A DNA stretch of 64,000 bases, from contig NZ_MZGX01000003.1 in the NCBI RefSeq assembly GCF_002051585.1, positions 1 to 64,000 of the forward strand, written 5' to 3'. Within the stretch, counting starts at the first letter, position 1, and each line of letters begins with the position of its first letter. The notes below the pieces were generated by a model. That model saw nothing but the letters and a program-made list of their open reading frames with translations. It was not told the origin of the DNA and did no database searches. The DNA comes from Ruminiclostridium hungatei (GTDB taxonomy: Bacteria; Bacillota; Clostridia; Acetivibrionales; DSM-1351). Positions 1-8,733 of the stretch are shown here, in pieces. The position numbers were made by a program, and so were the translations under genes.

Positions 1-635
1 TTGCAGAGAAGACGGTGCTTGAAACCTACATACGGGAAACAACAGAGCTTGTGCATTTGACAATCAACGGCGGGTTAATCAAAACAACCTTTGAACATCC
101 GTTTTATGTTAAAGATGCCGGGTTCGTCAAAGCAGGAGAATTGGAAGCTGGCAATGAGGTGCTTGCTTCAAGCGGCAACGTCTTAGTAGTGGAAAACAGA
201 AAAATTGAAATTACTGATGAACCAACCAAGGTATATAACTTCCAAGTGGATGATTTCCATACTTATCATGTTGGCGATAATGGTGTATTGGTTCATAATG
301 CGAACTATAGTGAGGGAACGGGTAGTACTTTAAAAAATCTTAAAGGATTAGATGATTTCTTAAATAATCCGAGTAAACTTAAAAATGTAACTCCAAATGA
401 GCTATATAATCATTTAAAAAACAATGGATATAATCCTCAACCACTAAGTGGTGGTTCTTATAAAGGTGTAACCTTTGAAAATGGTGGGGGGTTCAAAGTT
501 AACTGGGGTGGAGATAGGATTTTACAGTATCATCCAGCAGGCAAGGGCCATCATGGAGGATTTGAATATTGGAAAATATCTTCAGGTCCAACAGGTACAA
601 TACGTTATGATATGAACGGTAACACCATTAAGTAA
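1..635 (+). CDS. Polymorphic toxin C-terminus: Hint domain plus nuclease-like tip (5' partial)
   Basis: The frame is open at the left edge, so this is the end of a larger secreted protein. The first ~95 residues look like the second half of a pretoxin Hint (intein/hedgehog-like) domain: a TFEHPFYV block, then VYNFQVDDFHTYHV and the terminal VLVHNA, after which such domains usually release the toxin by self-cleavage. The last ~108 residues form a compact tip with a Gly/His-rich segment (QYHPAGKGHHGGFEYWKISS) and RYDMNG near the end. That arrangement resembles small ribonuclease-like tips of LXG/Rhs/WXG-type toxins, but I cannot assign a named family. The next gene, 13 bp downstream, is a good immunity candidate. 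Toxin role: fairly confident. Nuclease activity: inference. Confidence 0.8.
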   Translation, partial: AEKTVLETYIRETTELVHLTINGGLIKTTFEHPFYVKDAGFVKAGELEAGNEVLASSGNVLVVENRKIEITDEPTKVYNFQVDDFHTYHVGDNGVLVHNANYSEGTGSTLKNLKGLDDFLNNPSKLKNVTPNELYNHLKNNGYNPQPLSGGSYKGVTFENGGGFKVNWGGDRILQYHPAGKGHHGGFEYWKISSGPTGTIRYDMNGNTIK

Positions 636-648
636 AGAAGGTGAATAT

Positions 649-921
649 ATGAATAAAATCAGCATTAAAATTGATAATGCTTTAAAAGAATTAGGGTTTG
701 AAATTGTAGAAATAGATGGAAAAGAACTATATCATCATAAAGGTAGTTATTACAAATTTACTTATATTAATGATTTTAAAGCTTATGTCATTGAGTATGC
801 TAATAGCTATGAAGAAGCTAAGAATAATGTTTTTGAAGATGGAGACACATATTCAATAGATTTAGGCGAAAATGAGCTTATTGAAAAACTCAAAGCAGAT
901 TTGATTAAGTATTATTGCTAA
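649..921 (+). CDS. Probable immunity protein of the upstream toxin
   Basis: A 90-residue acidic protein starting 13 bp after the toxin stop, with an AGAAGGTG ribosome binding site 6-7 bp before the ATG. It has no signal peptide and no membrane segment, as expected for a cytoplasmic antitoxin. It is rich in Tyr, Asp and Glu (for example YEEAKNN and FEDGDTYSIDLGENE), a common character of proteins that block basic nuclease tips. I do not recognise the family; the function rests on position immediately after a Hint-linked toxin and on size and charge. It has the same AT-rich composition as the toxin tip, so the two probably arrived together. Confidence 0.6.
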   Translation: MNKISIKIDNALKELGFEIVEIDGKELYHHKGSYYKFTYINDFKAYVIEYANSYEEAKNNVFEDGDTYSIDLGENELIEKLKADLIKYYC

Positions 922-1538
922 AAGGCAGTATTAAAAAGCTATACGCTCTAAGGTCACACAGTTTAGTGATATGCTCCTCCTTAGGATAAACAGTTTTATT
1001 ATTTTAACTGTCTACCATAAAGGAAGCATATCATCGACTGATGTGGCTTTTCTTCTTAATCAAGTGATTAGGCGTAAAATTAATAAATTGAAATCATTGT
1101 GGCGTATGTTTTTAAAAACACTTTATATCATATTTTAATTTGTATTTATACTATGCAACATATAAAAACAGATATCAAAAGCTGTGCGGTTTGCAAATAA
1201 TGAGCATGCAAAAAAGAGCGAATTATTGCAAAAAGCAATAATTCGCTGCCAGCATCTTTAAGAGGTTTTGACAGCCACCTTAAAGACCACCTTTGAAATG
1301 CCAGCAAATGGGCACATGCAACCTATCTCGACCACCTATACGACACACTATCGCACATTCCGACCACCTATGCCAAATGCCGCAGCCCGCATTGCGGGCT
1401 GATGTAATCCGATAGGGGGCGCACCGCGACCAATGTCAATTAGTTAAGCTAATCAATTGGTTTTGCGACACTCCCTTTGACATGTTTTGAAAAATATTTA
1501 TCTTTAGTAAAAATCTATAACATTTATATTTGGAGCTG
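922..1538. other. 617-bp intergenic region with hairpins, no convincing gene
   Basis: No supported gene. It contains an imperfect 27-bp inverted repeat (969-995 with 1006-1032) just after the immunity gene, probably its terminator or a remnant. A perfect terminator hairpin serves the opposite strand (1211-1247, listed separately). Two copies of CGACCACCTAT lie at 1329-1339 and 1361-1371, and a GC-rich perfect 8-bp hairpin at 1383-1401. From about 1300 to 1490 the composition is richer in GC than the flanks and looks like debris of an older element. No transposase fragment could be read. Confidence 0.5.
1211..1247 (-). terminator. Rho-independent terminator for the xylan operon
   Basis: A perfect 13-bp inverted repeat (1217-1229 and 1235-1247) with a 5-nt loop. 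On the minus strand the stem is followed by CTTTTTTGC, a U-tract, so it ends minus-strand transcripts. It lies 290 bp past the GH3 stop, with no gene in between. Confidence 0.7.
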
Positions 1539-3710
1539 TTAATATTCAATCAGGGTTCTCTCTCCCGCCAGCCTGAAGCATGTCCTGGCGGCAGTATTTC
1601 CTGAAAGGCTCAGACTCCTCACGTCAGGTTGATTTCCTGATATATATACATTAAACAGTCCCGGCTCAAGGACACATCTGCCTTCGTTATCAATGAGAGC
1701 CATTTGTCGGGGTACCACAGTGAACATTACCTCCGCTGCTTCCCCAGGCCTGAGATGGACTCTCTTCATTCCCGCCAACTGCCATTTGGGAATCTCAACA
1801 CAGGCTTCCACGTCTTCCAGGTAAAGCTGGACTATTTCATCCGCCTCATATTCACCAACATTTTTAACCGTGACCATACAGCTAATCTCATCACCTGCAT
1901 TGATTTCCTTCTGTGAAATCTTGACTTCCCCATATTGGAATTTTGAAAAACTCAGCCCATAACCAAAGGGATATAGCGCTTCATTTTTCATATATCTGTA
2001 AGTGCGGTTTCGCATGGAATAATCGCAGAAATCCGGCAATTCTTCGGTGCTTCTATAAAAAGTGACCGGAAGTTTCCCGCTGGGACTGAATTCTCCAAAC
2101 AGCAGTTCCGCCACCGCTTTTCCGCCTTCGGCTCCCGGATACCAGGCCTGGACTATGGCGAGTATATGTTCATCGGCCCAGTTTACCGCAAGAGCACTGC
2201 CTGACATTAAAACCAGAACTACAGGCTTGCCGGCCTTGTATACCGCTTCCAGCAATTCCTGTTGATGTCCCGGCAGATCCAGGTTGGGCTTGTCCCCGCC
2301 GGCGTATTCATTTGATACGTCTCCCTGCTCTCCCTCCAGTGTCGCATCAAGTCCCAGACATAGCACCACCACATCCGACCTTTCGGCCATGGCCACAGCT
2401 TCTCCGAAAAAGTTTCCGGGAGCCGCCAATCCGGGCTTTTCCTTAAAAAGATGACAGCCTGCGGAATAATATACTCTTGTACCGGGCTCTACAGCATTAT
2501 GGATACCTTCAAGTACTGTGGTGTACCTTGAAGCCGTTCCGAAATAATTTCCTATCAAGGCACTGCGGCTGTCCGCATTTGGACCTATTACAGCAATGGA
2601 TCCGATCTTTTTTCTATCCAGCGGCAGCAGCTTGTTCTCATTCTTTAAAAGCACAAGTGATTTTTTTGCCAGCTCCAGGGAAAATTGCCTGTGTTCCTCA
2701 CAATCATTAGCCTCATAGGGTATAGAACTGTAAGGTACCGCCTCAGCCTCATCAAACATGCCCAGCTTCATCCTTGTTATCATAAGTCTCGTTACAGACA
2801 GGTCTATTTGCTCCTCTGAAACCAGACCTTCCCTGTGGGCAATCAATAGATTGATGTACATATTTCCGCAATTCAGGTCACAACCGCTATTTACAGCCAG
2901 CGCTACAGATTCGGGAGCAGTCTTCGTAACCATGTGCTCCTCGTGAAAATCCTTGATAGCCCAGCAATCCGAGGTTACATGCCCCGCAAAGCCCCATTCC
3001 CCCCTGAGAATATCCTGCAGCAAGGTTTTACTCCCGCAGCAGGGCTCTCCGTTGGTTCTGTTATATGCGCCCATGACTGCTTCAACCTGCCCGGTTTTAA
3101 CACATTCCTTAAAAGCCGGGAGATAAGTTTCTCTCATATCCTTTTCGGAGGCAACGGCATTAAAACTGTGCCTGTCTTTCTCAGGTCCGCTGTGCACTGC
3201 ATAGTGCTTTGCACAGGCTGCGGTCTTAAGATATTTTTCATCATTTCCCTGAAGACCCCTTATGAAGGCAACTCCCAGCCTGGTGGTCAGATGCGGGTCT
3301 TCTCCATAGGTCTCATGTCCTCTTCCCCACCTGGGGTCTCTGAATATGTTTACGTTCGGTGCCCAAAAGGTTAGTCCCTTGTATATGTCACAATCACCGT
3401 ACCTTTGAGCTTCATGGTATTTTGCCCTGCCTTCGGTGGCTATGATATCAGCAGTCCTGTGCACCAGCTCTTCATCAAAGGTTGCAGCCATAGCGATGGC
3501 CTGCGGAAACACAGTTGCGGTTCCTGCTCTTGCAACTCCGTGAAGCGCTTCATTCCACCAATTGTAGGCCTTAATTCCCAGCCTTGGTATGGCTGGTGCA
3601 CTGTGCAGCATCTGCATTACCTTCTCTTCCAGGGTCATCCTGGCTACCAGGTCCTCAGCCCTGACCTCAAAGCTCAATTCTTTATTTTTATAGTCCGGGA
3701 TACTGCCCAT
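1539..3710 (-). CDS. GH3 family glycoside hydrolase, probable beta-xylosidase
   Basis: About 723 residues, full length for a GH3 enzyme with a C-terminal fibronectin-III-like domain. N-terminal TIM-barrel blocks include YNWWNEALHGVARAG and VFPQAIAMAATF, typical of GH3 xylosidases; KHYAVHSGPEKDRH carries the conserved Lys-His, and VTSDCWAI gives the Asp nucleophile near residue 248. The alpha/beta sandwich has LEGEQGD in the acid/base loop region. The last ~120 residues (VKNVGEYEADEIVQLYLED) are the Fn3-like domain. There is no signal peptide, so it acts in the cytoplasm on imported oligosaccharides. The ATG at 3710 is preferred over an upstream TTG because GGGAGG lies 4 nt before it. It is the last gene of the glucuronoxylan operon, 46 bp after GH67. 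Xylosidase specificity is inferred from motifs and context; glucosidase or arabinosidase activity is possible. Confidence 0.88.
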   Translation of the reverse strand: MGSIPDYKNKELSFEVRAEDLVARMTLEEKVMQMLHSAPAIPRLGIKAYNWWNEALHGVARAGTATVFPQAIAMAATFDEELVHRTADIIATEGRAKYHEAQRYGDCDIYKGLTFWAPNVNIFRDPRWGRGHETYGEDPHLTTRLGVAFIRGLQGNDEKYLKTAACAKHYAVHSGPEKDRHSFNAVASEKDMRETYLPAFKECVKTGQVEAVMGAYNRTNGEPCCGSKTLLQDILRGEWGFAGHVTSDCWAIKDFHEEHMVTKTAPESVALAVNSGCDLNCGNMYINLLIAHREGLVSEEQIDLSVTRLMITRMKLGMFDEAEAVPYSSIPYEANDCEEHRQFSLELAKKSLVLLKNENKLLPLDRKKIGSIAVIGPNADSRSALIGNYFGTASRYTTVLEGIHNAVEPGTRVYYSAGCHLFKEKPGLAAPGNFFGEAVAMAERSDVVVLCLGLDATLEGEQGDVSNEYAGGDKPNLDLPGHQQELLEAVYKAGKPVVLVLMSGSALAVNWADEHILAIVQAWYPGAEGGKAVAELLFGEFSPSGKLPVTFYRSTEELPDFCDYSMRNRTYRYMKNEALYPFGYGLSFSKFQYGEVKISQKEINAGDEISCMVTVKNVGEYEADEIVQLYLEDVEACVEIPKWQLAGMKRVHLRPGEAAEVMFTVVPRQMALIDNEGRCVLEPGLFNVYISGNQPDVRSLSLSGNTAARTCFRLAGERTLIEY

Positions 3711-3756
3711 ACATCCTCCCTTGCCCAAAAATCCGGTTTTATTATTTAGTCATTCC

Positions 3757-5847
3757 TTAGTATATTTTTCTTCCAAGCTCATCAGGTATTCCGGTTTTCC
3801 TTAAGAAATACGTATTTATGATATCTCTCCATTCTTTGGAATGGGACAATTGACCTTCAAGTCTCTCCAATACGTGCAGGAAAACATCCTCCTCAACTTT
3901 TCCCTTGAGGCCCAGCCAGTTCTGCTTCAGCTCCTCAACCTGTTCCACGCCTCTGAAGTGCGTATTATAGATGTACTGAAGCAGGGTTTCTCCTGATTTA
4001 AGCCGGTAAGCATATGGCACATAGTGGAAAAACAGCAGCAGCTCCTCAGGGCATTTTTCCAAGCTTTCATACACTTCTGCCACTTCTTTATGATATTGTC
4101 CGGCATAGCCTGTACCGCTTTTTACTGTTCTGTCCACACCAATACCCTTGTGGTCGGCTCTGTGGTAAGTTCCCCACTTGTCATACTCATAGCCGTCCAC
4201 ATTGGGCCCGTAATGATGGTTTGGATTAACCATCCAGCCGATACCCAGCGGTGAGGTATAGTTTTCATAAGCTTTCCAGGAGCCGAGCAGCATCCCCTTA
4301 ATTATATCAACCACTTTGCTGTCATTTGTGTAGGTGCGCCTGATCCATTCCTCAGCAATCTCCTCGGATGACAGGTCTGGATTCCAGGCAAGTCTTGCGT
4401 ATCCGTAAGTATTTGCCTGTGCCATCTGATGTCCGGTCCAGTTTGCATCATCACCGATATTGGTAACAGCCGCAAATCCTCCATAATTGTTTTTGAAGGT
4501 GTCTCTGCTGATTATTTTCTTTACGGTTGTGCCTTTCCCATTGCCATAGGTATCAAAATCCAGTATCTCCTTCCACATGGGAACCAGATAGCATAGATGT
4601 CTTTGCTGGCCTGTGTACTCCTGGGTTATCTGCAGTTCAAGCAATTGGTTTGTTTTTTTGAGGCTGCCGATAAGCGGAGAAACCGGTTCTCTCACCTGGA
4701 AATCCATGGGTCCGTTCTTAATCTGCAAAAGTACGTTATCCTGGAACTTTCCATCAAGAGGCATAAAATGGTCATATGCAGCTCTGGCCCTGTCAATGGT
4801 GCGATCTCTCCAATCCTGCTGGCAATTGTACACAAAGCATCTCCATATAACAAGCCCTCCATGTGGCTTTAAAGCTTCCGCCAGCATATTCGCCCCATCC
4901 GCGTGGGTACGTCCATAGGTGAAGGGGCCGGGCCTGCCTTCGGAATCCGCCTTTACAAGAAAACCTCCAAAATCAGGAATATGCGAATAAATATAGTCGG
5001 CTTTGTCTTTCCACCACTGGCGTACATTTCCGTCCAGAGGATCAGCGGTCTCCAGATTTCCTATTTCTAAAGTACTTGCAAAGTTTATGCTGAGAAACAG
5101 CTTGATTCCATAGCCCCGGAATATTTCATTGAGCTTGGCTACATCTTTTATATACTTGTCGGTTATAAGCAAGGTTTCGAACTCATGAACATTAACATTG
5201 TTTATGGCTATGGTATTAATTCCCGCTGCGGCCAGCATCCTTGCATAATCGTTTATTCTGGACAGGTTGCCGGTTATTTTGTTGTTCTTAAAGAATATTG
5301 ACCGTCCGGCATAGCCTCTTTCAACACTTCCGTCAATATTATCCCAATGGTTTATTGTCCTTAGCTGGTTAACAGGATTCTCGATTCTGGACAACGCCTG
5401 GGGTGCGGTTTCCGTCTGTATGAGCCTGAGCAGGTTAAATACTCCGTACATGAGGCCCTTATTGGTTTTCCCGGCCACCAGCAGTCTTCCTGCATTATTT
5501 TCAGTTTTAAACCTTATTATGAAGCCTTCTTCTCCAAGGCTGTCTTTTTCATCAGCAGACAGCAGCCCGGAAATTTCTTTGCTGCCCTCAATGGTACCTA
5601 TCACCAATCCCGCTTCTCCGGTAAGTTCAGATGAAAAAACAGGCTTGATTCCCAGCAGCCCGTATAAGCCGGTTTTCAGCTCATTTACTGCATTTGCCGT
5701 GATAACTGAATCTTCTGCTACAGCAACCTCTCTGAGAAGCTGTTTATATAAAGTCAATAATTCCTTGTTCTCAAGTCTGTAATATTTTAACCATGCCTTA
5801 TACATAGAAGTGCCCGTTTTATGGTTTGCAACCTTTACATTACTCAT
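3757..5847 (-). CDS. aguA: GH67 alpha-glucuronidase
   Basis: About 696 residues, the usual size for GH67. The enzyme removes (4-O-methyl)-glucuronic acid from the non-reducing-end xylose of aldouronic acids. Family signatures are clear: [38 protein letters not shown], and [19 protein letters not shown]; the acidic residues in these blocks are where the inverting catalytic groups of this family lie. No signal peptide, so it is cytoplasmic and depends on an oligosaccharide importer such as the one at 11930-15486. I chose the ATG at 5847 because GGAGGA sits 5 nt upstream; the ATG 12 nt earlier has no good site. It lies between uxuA (75 bp) and GH3 (46 bp) in one operon, which supports release of glucuronate and xylose together. 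Confidence 0.95.
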   Translation of the reverse strand: MSNVKVANHKTGTSMYKAWLKYYRLENKELLTLYKQLLREVAVAEDSVITANAVNELKTGLYGLLGIKPVFSSELTGEAGLVIGTIEGSKEISGLLSADEKDSLGEEGFIIRFKTENNAGRLLVAGKTNKGLMYGVFNLLRLIQTETAPQALSRIENPVNQLRTINHWDNIDGSVERGYAGRSIFFKNNKITGNLSRINDYARMLAAAGINTIAINNVNVHEFETLLITDKYIKDVAKLNEIFRGYGIKLFLSINFASTLEIGNLETADPLDGNVRQWWKDKADYIYSHIPDFGGFLVKADSEGRPGPFTYGRTHADGANMLAEALKPHGGLVIWRCFVYNCQQDWRDRTIDRARAAYDHFMPLDGKFQDNVLLQIKNGPMDFQVREPVSPLIGSLKKTNQLLELQITQEYTGQQRHLCYLVPMWKEILDFDTYGNGKGTTVKKIISRDTFKNNYGGFAAVTNIGDDANWTGHQMAQANTYGYARLAWNPDLSSEEIAEEWIRRTYTNDSKVVDIIKGMLLGSWKAYENYTSPLGIGWMVNPNHHYGPNVDGYEYDKWGTYHRADHKGIGVDRTVKSGTGYAGQYHKEVAEVYESLEKCPEELLLFFHYVPYAYRLKSGETLLQYIYNTHFRGVEQVEELKQNWLGLKGKVEEDVFLHVLERLEGQLSHSKEWRDIINTYFLRKTGIPDELGRKIY

Positions 5848-5922
5848 TTTTTCCTCCATATCCTGTATAAAATAGTGGTAAAGTTTTATACCAAATATAA
5901 TTCTGTGATTTTTATGAATATT

Positions 5923-7008
5923 CTATTTACACTGTAATTTTTTCATTTTGCCGATTGCTTCCCAAAGTCCATTGAGATATGTTATTCCCAAAGCCCGGTC
6001 ATATAATCCATAGCCGGGTCTTGCCTTTTCTCCCCATATCATTCTTCCGTGATCGGGCCTTATATACCCCTTGAAATCTATATCATGATAGGCTTTCATT
6101 ATCTCAAAAAGGTCAAGTGAGCCGTCCGCGGACAGGTGCGAAGCTTCGTGGAATACTCTTTCTCCTATGAATTTTACATTCCTGACATGTCCGAAATGTA
6201 TCCTTCCCATTGCGCCGAAGTGCCTCACCAGGTCAGGAATGTTGTTTTCCGGATTGGCTCCCAGAGAACCGCTGCACAGGGTCAGGCCATTGTATGGACT
6301 GTCAACCAGCTTGACAAGCCTGTCTATGTTTCCCTTGCAGGTTACGATTCTGGGAAGTCCAAAGAGTGACCATGGGGGATCATCCGGGTGTATTGCCATT
6401 TTTACATCCGCTTCCTCACACACAGGTATTATCTGTTCCAGGAAGTACTTAAGATTGTCAAAAAGCTTTTCTTCATCCACGCTTTTATATCTTTCCAGAG
6501 TATCCTTCAATATGGCAAGTCTGTCCGGTTCCCAGCCGGGCAGTATAAAGCCGTTGGAGTTCGTCGCCATATCTTCCACCAGCTTCACGGGGTCTATGTC
6601 CTTGACCGCATTATGGTCATAGAAAAGAGCATTTGAGCCGTCAGGCAGGTTGTAGGCAAGCTCTGACCGGAGCCAGTCAAATACCGGCATAAAATTATAG
6701 CAAATGACCTTTACACCGGCTTTCCCCAAATTTCTTATACACTGCTTGTAATTTTCTATATATTTGTCCCTTGTTGGCAGACCCAGCTTTATATCCTCAT
6801 GGATATTGACGCTTTCTATTACTTCCAGCTCCAGTCCTGCTTTCTCCACCGTATCCTTCAGAGCGAGTATCTTGTCCATAGGCCATACTTCTCCTACGGG
6901 CACATCATACAAAGCGCCTACAACTCCTGTAACAGCGGGTATTTGTTTTATCTGCCCAAGCTTAATGCTGTCATCCTTTTCTCCGAACCATCTGAATGTA
7001 ATCTTCAC
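5923..7008 (-). CDS. uxuA: D-mannonate dehydratase
   Basis: About 361 residues, matching Gram-positive UxuA. It dehydrates D-mannonate to 2-keto-3-deoxygluconate in glucuronate catabolism. Recognisable blocks are [20 protein letters not shown] at the start, [12 protein letters not shown], the metal-site region [17 protein letters not shown] with conserved His and Asp, [22 protein letters not shown] and [13 protein letters not shown]. The GTG at 7008 is preferred: it gives the family-typical N-terminus and has GGGGA about 8 nt upstream, whereas the longer frame begins with TTG. It sits between uxuB and the GH67 gene, so the product of GH67 (after isomerisation by a glucuronate isomerase not in this window) is processed by the same operon. 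Confidence 0.95.
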   Translation of the reverse strand: MKITFRWFGEKDDSIKLGQIKQIPAVTGVVGALYDVPVGEVWPMDKILALKDTVEKAGLELEVIESVNIHEDIKLGLPTRDKYIENYKQCIRNLGKAGVKVICYNFMPVFDWLRSELAYNLPDGSNALFYDHNAVKDIDPVKLVEDMATNSNGFILPGWEPDRLAILKDTLERYKSVDEEKLFDNLKYFLEQIIPVCEEADVKMAIHPDDPPWSLFGLPRIVTCKGNIDRLVKLVDSPYNGLTLCSGSLGANPENNIPDLVRHFGAMGRIHFGHVRNVKFIGERVFHEASHLSADGSLDLFEIMKAYHDIDFKGYIRPDHGRMIWGEKARPGYGLYDRALGITYLNGLWEAIGKMKKLQCK

Positions 7009-7060
7009 TATACCATCCCCTTTGTTCAATATTTAAAAGCTTTGTTCCGCTACAGCCGTC

Positions 7061-8674
7061 TTACTTCACATACTTCTCCAGCACCTTCCTCACAGCACCC
7101 GGGCCGGCCAGCATTTCTACAAAGAAACCTTCGATTTTATCCCCCAGGCCCGCCTGATACAAATCCATGCCGAAAATCCGGCTGTTAGAAAGCAGGGGCT
7201 TGAGGCAATCTCCCGTTGCTTCCGGGTCACACAGCCGTACGTTTCCAACATAGGCCCTGAGTTCCTTCAGCATTGGATCAGGGCTTAATTCCATGTCATT
7301 TCCCATATCATCAATTCCCATAAGATATCTGCACCAGCCCGCTATTGCCAGCGGTATAAAGGTCAGGCCCGACGCCTCCAGCGTGGGATGGCCATGGTAG
7401 GTCTTTATGGTTTCACCAAAACGTACCGGAATCTTTTGGGAAGTATCACAGGCGATTCTCTGGGGAGAATCCGGTATAAACGGATTTGGCAGCCTCTGAG
7501 TAAGAACCTCGTCAATAAACTCCTGGGGCGATATGATACCGGGATTTACAACCACCGGCATTCCCTCGTCATAGCCGATTTTCTCCACCAGTTTTCTTAA
7601 ATGCTCATCCTTCATCTCGTCGGCTATCAGCGTATACCCCAGCAGGCATCCGAAAATTGCAAGGGCGGTATGCAATGGATTCAGACAGGTTGTAACCTTC
7701 ATCTTTTCAACCTTGTCAACGGTGGCCTTGTCGGTAAAATACACTCCGGCCTCCTCAAGAGGTGGACGCCCATTTGGGAAACTGTCCTCAACAACCAGAT
7801 ACTGAGGCCTTTCAGCATTAACAAACTGTGACATGTATGAATTTTTGGAAGTACAGATTATTTTCATCTCTTCAATGCCCAGGTCTTGAAGGTTCTTAGC
7901 AACTGCCTCCGAGGGTCTGGGAGTTATTTTATCTATCATGGTGCAGGGGAAAGCCACCTTTTCGCTATCATCAATGTACTCAAGATACTCTTTCTCCACA
8001 AATCCATTTTCTATCCAGCTTCCTGCCAGGGTTTTTATTGATTTCCTGAGCATATCTCCGTTATGTGAACAGTTGTCCATACTTACCAATGCTATGGGCA
8101 GCTTGCCGGACATATATCTTGAATACAACAGGGCAGCAAGCTTTGCCATCAGGCTTTCAGGTTTTTCCGGACCGCGTTTCATATCTTCAATGACCACCGG
8201 CAGTAGCTCTCCGGCCATATCGGTCAGGGCATAGCCCTTCTCTGTAACAGTAAGACTTACCATCTGCAAGGAGGGCGCGCTAAAAATCTGCAACAGACGG
8301 TTCCAATCCTCACTTGCTCCGGCATTGCCCGAAAGACTCTCCGCTACACTGGCTATGACTTTTCTCTCCAGACTTCCGTCAGCCAGCAGGTGAACCAGAA
8401 TTGTAAGGTTATCCGAGGGTCTGTATACCTGGTCAATTATAGTGCTGTCATTTGGTGAAACAGCAATTATCCCCTTATCTGTTCTGCCGCCTTCCAGCAG
8501 CTTCTGCTGCAAAGCCGTAACAAAGCCTCTGAAAATATTTCCTGCTCCGAAATGTACCCATACCGGTGCTTCATATGTTGCCGAAAGCATTTTTTCCATG
8601 TCAAATCCCGGTATTTCAAATCCTGCCTGTTCCCAAAATTCCCTGTGCCTTAATCCGTCTCTGTTCAGCTTCAT
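7061..8674 (-). CDS. uxuB: D-fructuronate reductase (mannitol dehydrogenase family)
   Basis: About 537 residues, the size of long-chain polyol dehydrogenases. The N-terminal NAD-binding domain has VWVHFGAGNIFRGF, with DNCSHNGD further on; the C-terminal domain carries the family active-site cluster in KMKVTTCLNPLHTALAIFG (Lys, Asn, His). The likely reaction is NAD(H)-dependent reduction of D-fructuronate to D-mannonate, because the gene is directly followed by uxuA (52 bp) and GH67. Mannitol or tagaturonate activity cannot be excluded from sequence alone. The start is the ATG at 8674 with GGGG 6 nt before it; a GTG 12 nt upstream lacks a site. Cytoplasmic, no signal peptide. Second gene of the operon, 59 bp after the esterase. 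Confidence 0.88.
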   Translation of the reverse strand: MKLNRDGLRHREFWEQAGFEIPGFDMEKMLSATYEAPVWVHFGAGNIFRGFVTALQQKLLEGGRTDKGIIAVSPNDSTIIDQVYRPSDNLTILVHLLADGSLERKVIASVAESLSGNAGASEDWNRLLQIFSAPSLQMVSLTVTEKGYALTDMAGELLPVVIEDMKRGPEKPESLMAKLAALLYSRYMSGKLPIALVSMDNCSHNGDMLRKSIKTLAGSWIENGFVEKEYLEYIDDSEKVAFPCTMIDKITPRPSEAVAKNLQDLGIEEMKIICTSKNSYMSQFVNAERPQYLVVEDSFPNGRPPLEEAGVYFTDKATVDKVEKMKVTTCLNPLHTALAIFGCLLGYTLIADEMKDEHLRKLVEKIGYDEGMPVVVNPGIISPQEFIDEVLTQRLPNPFIPDSPQRIACDTSQKIPVRFGETIKTYHGHPTLEASGLTFIPLAIAGWCRYLMGIDDMGNDMELSPDPMLKELRAYVGNVRLCDPEATGDCLKPLLSNSRIFGMDLYQAGLGDKIEGFFVEMLAGPGAVRKVLEKYVK

Positions 8675-8733
8675 ATCTTTCCCCACATTTTATATTGATT
8701 GTTTATTATTTATATTAACTGCATGTCAAGTTA

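Noticed and set aside
971-1138. 55-codon plus-strand frame after the immunity gene
   Set aside because: No ribosome binding site, AT-rich, overlaps an inverted repeat, and no recognisable protein.
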